A DNA stretch of 64,000 nucleotides from the NCBI GenBank assembly GCA_934692485.1, contig CAKUTX010000001.1:310001-374000 (forward strand), given 5' to 3'. The notes under the pieces were generated by a model. The model was not told the DNA's origin. It saw nothing but the letters and a program-made list of their open reading frames with translations, and searched no databases. Shown piece after piece: positions 63,558 through 64,000 of the stretch. The DNA comes from an uncultured Candidatus Melainabacteria bacterium. GTDB lineage: Bacteria; Cyanobacteriota; Vampirovibrionia; Gastranaerophilales; Gastranaerophilaceae. The position numbers were made by a program, and so were the translations under genes. Numbering within the stretch: the first letter of the stretch is position 1; every line of letters begins with the position of its first letter.

Positions 63558-64000
63558 ATGATATTAGAACAAGAGTTGAAGGGAAAGACTTTATCTCCGC
63601 AAGAGGTGAGAAGCATTTTAAAAACAGATAACAAAGAAATTGTTGAATTATGCAAACGAGCTTCTATTTTGCCGAGAAAAAACAGTAAAGGTCAAACTTA
63701 TTTTTCTTATGAAGAAGTTAAAAATCTAAGACGAGTTCAGGCTATGAAAGGTGCCTCAATGCCTCCTGCAAAAACAGCCCCAAAACAGCCTTCACCAGTT
63801 TTGAACATTTTAGCTTCTATTAAAGATATGGAAAATAATCTCAGCGACAAGATTGCCAAAGTTATTGACGAAAAACTTGAAGGCATGGACGAAGTCGTTG
63901 TTGAACTTATTCGTTGCAAAACTGACAACGAAACTTTAAGACAAAAAATCATTGACCTGAATAAAGAAATTTATCAGTTGAAAAACGAACTTAACACTTA
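63558..64000 (+). CDS. MerR-like HTH protein with coiled coil, right-truncated
   Basis: The frame opens at ATG 63558 and stays open to the end of the window (at least 147 residues). Residues ~10-60 resemble a MerR-type winged helix, with LCKRASILPRKNSKGQTYFS followed by YEEVKNLRRVQAM. A Pro/Ala linker (about 65-80) and a coiled coil (about 85-147) follow. GAGGG lies about ten bases before the ATG. The C-terminal effector part is missing, so the ligand cannot be inferred. Confidence 0.7.
   Translation, partial: MILEQELKGKTLSPQEVRSILKTDNKEIVELCKRASILPRKNSKGQTYFSYEEVKNLRRVQAMKGASMPPAKTAPKQPSPVLNILASIKDMENNLSDKIAKVIDEKLEGMDEVVVELIRCKTDNETLRQKIIDLNKEIYQLKNELNT

Overview
The window is AT-rich, densely packed chromosomal DNA from an anaerobic diderm bacterium. 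Several things point to a gut Gastranaerophilales/Melainabacteria-type organism (a non-photosynthetic relative of cyanobacteria): LPS-export genes (lptB and two LptF/LptG-type permeases), an AFTLAEMM-type prepilin signal, a GGGtGRT/Fe-S scaffold pair typical of anaerobes, a small secreted-type protein with a Ser-Phe-Arg-Gly N-terminus, and many conserved genes of unknown function. This placement is an inference from gene content, not from a phylogenetic marker. No rRNA operon, phage or insertion sequence was seen. Both ends cut through genes.

Layout. Bases 1-11,800 hold housekeeping genes (plsY, agmatinase, ligA, a SIMPL protein, an LptF/G permease, a zinc alcohol dehydrogenase), several unknown proteins and an MNT-HEPN toxin-antitoxin-like pair. 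Bases 12,047-19,142 are a complete type V-A CRISPR-Cas locus: cas12a, cas4, cas1, cas2, a leader, and an array of 23 perfect repeats plus one shortened terminal repeat with 23 spacers. All three RuvC catalytic positions, the nuclease-domain arginine and the crRNA-processing His/Lys/Lys set are present in Cas12a, and the Cas1 and Cas4 active-site residues are intact, so the system looks fully competent. The array runs directly into three 173-bp tandem units that carry the 3' end of a tRNA-Gln gene; the intact tRNA-Gln is in the last unit.

Bases 19,700-40,200 are mostly metabolism and envelope genes: upp, an MCE protein, punA, nitroreductase, tyrA, coaX, rex, pdxJ, a MurT-type ligase without a neighbouring gatD, a cluster of small YtxH/DUF948 membrane proteins, an RluA-family synthase, asparaginase, a VKOR-DsbA fusion, queH, a DAHP synthase, a phosphodiester-glycosidase-type lipoprotein, and lptB with an LptF/G permease. 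A 510-bp gap at 40,185-40,695 holds several hairpins and may encode a small RNA.

The most unusual gene lies at 40,696-43,128: a prepilin-type N-terminus fused to a long YadA-like head-repeat region and a C-terminal peptidase S74 intramolecular chaperone. A run of ten G lies inside codons 11-14, before the prepilin signal. Losing or gaining one G gives a stop within a few codons, so the gene looks like a phase-variable pilin/adhesin chimera.

Bases 45,045-51,662 form a three-gene cluster of unknown function: a large acidic repeat protein with a TonB-like C-terminus, a sigma-like HTH protein, and a zinc-ribbon/P-loop/TPR protein. The rest (51,750-64,000) has the GGGtGRT pair, a U32 peptidase, dut, a GH57 enzyme, an AGCS symporter with an ACT protein, a glycosyltransferase, a TPR protein, rpmB, a second TonB-like protein and a MerR-like partial gene.

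A repeated regulatory theme is visible: many single genes have a -10-like hexamer ending 6-7 bases before the start codon and no ribosome binding site, as expected for leaderless mRNAs, whereas others have clear AGGAG-type sites.
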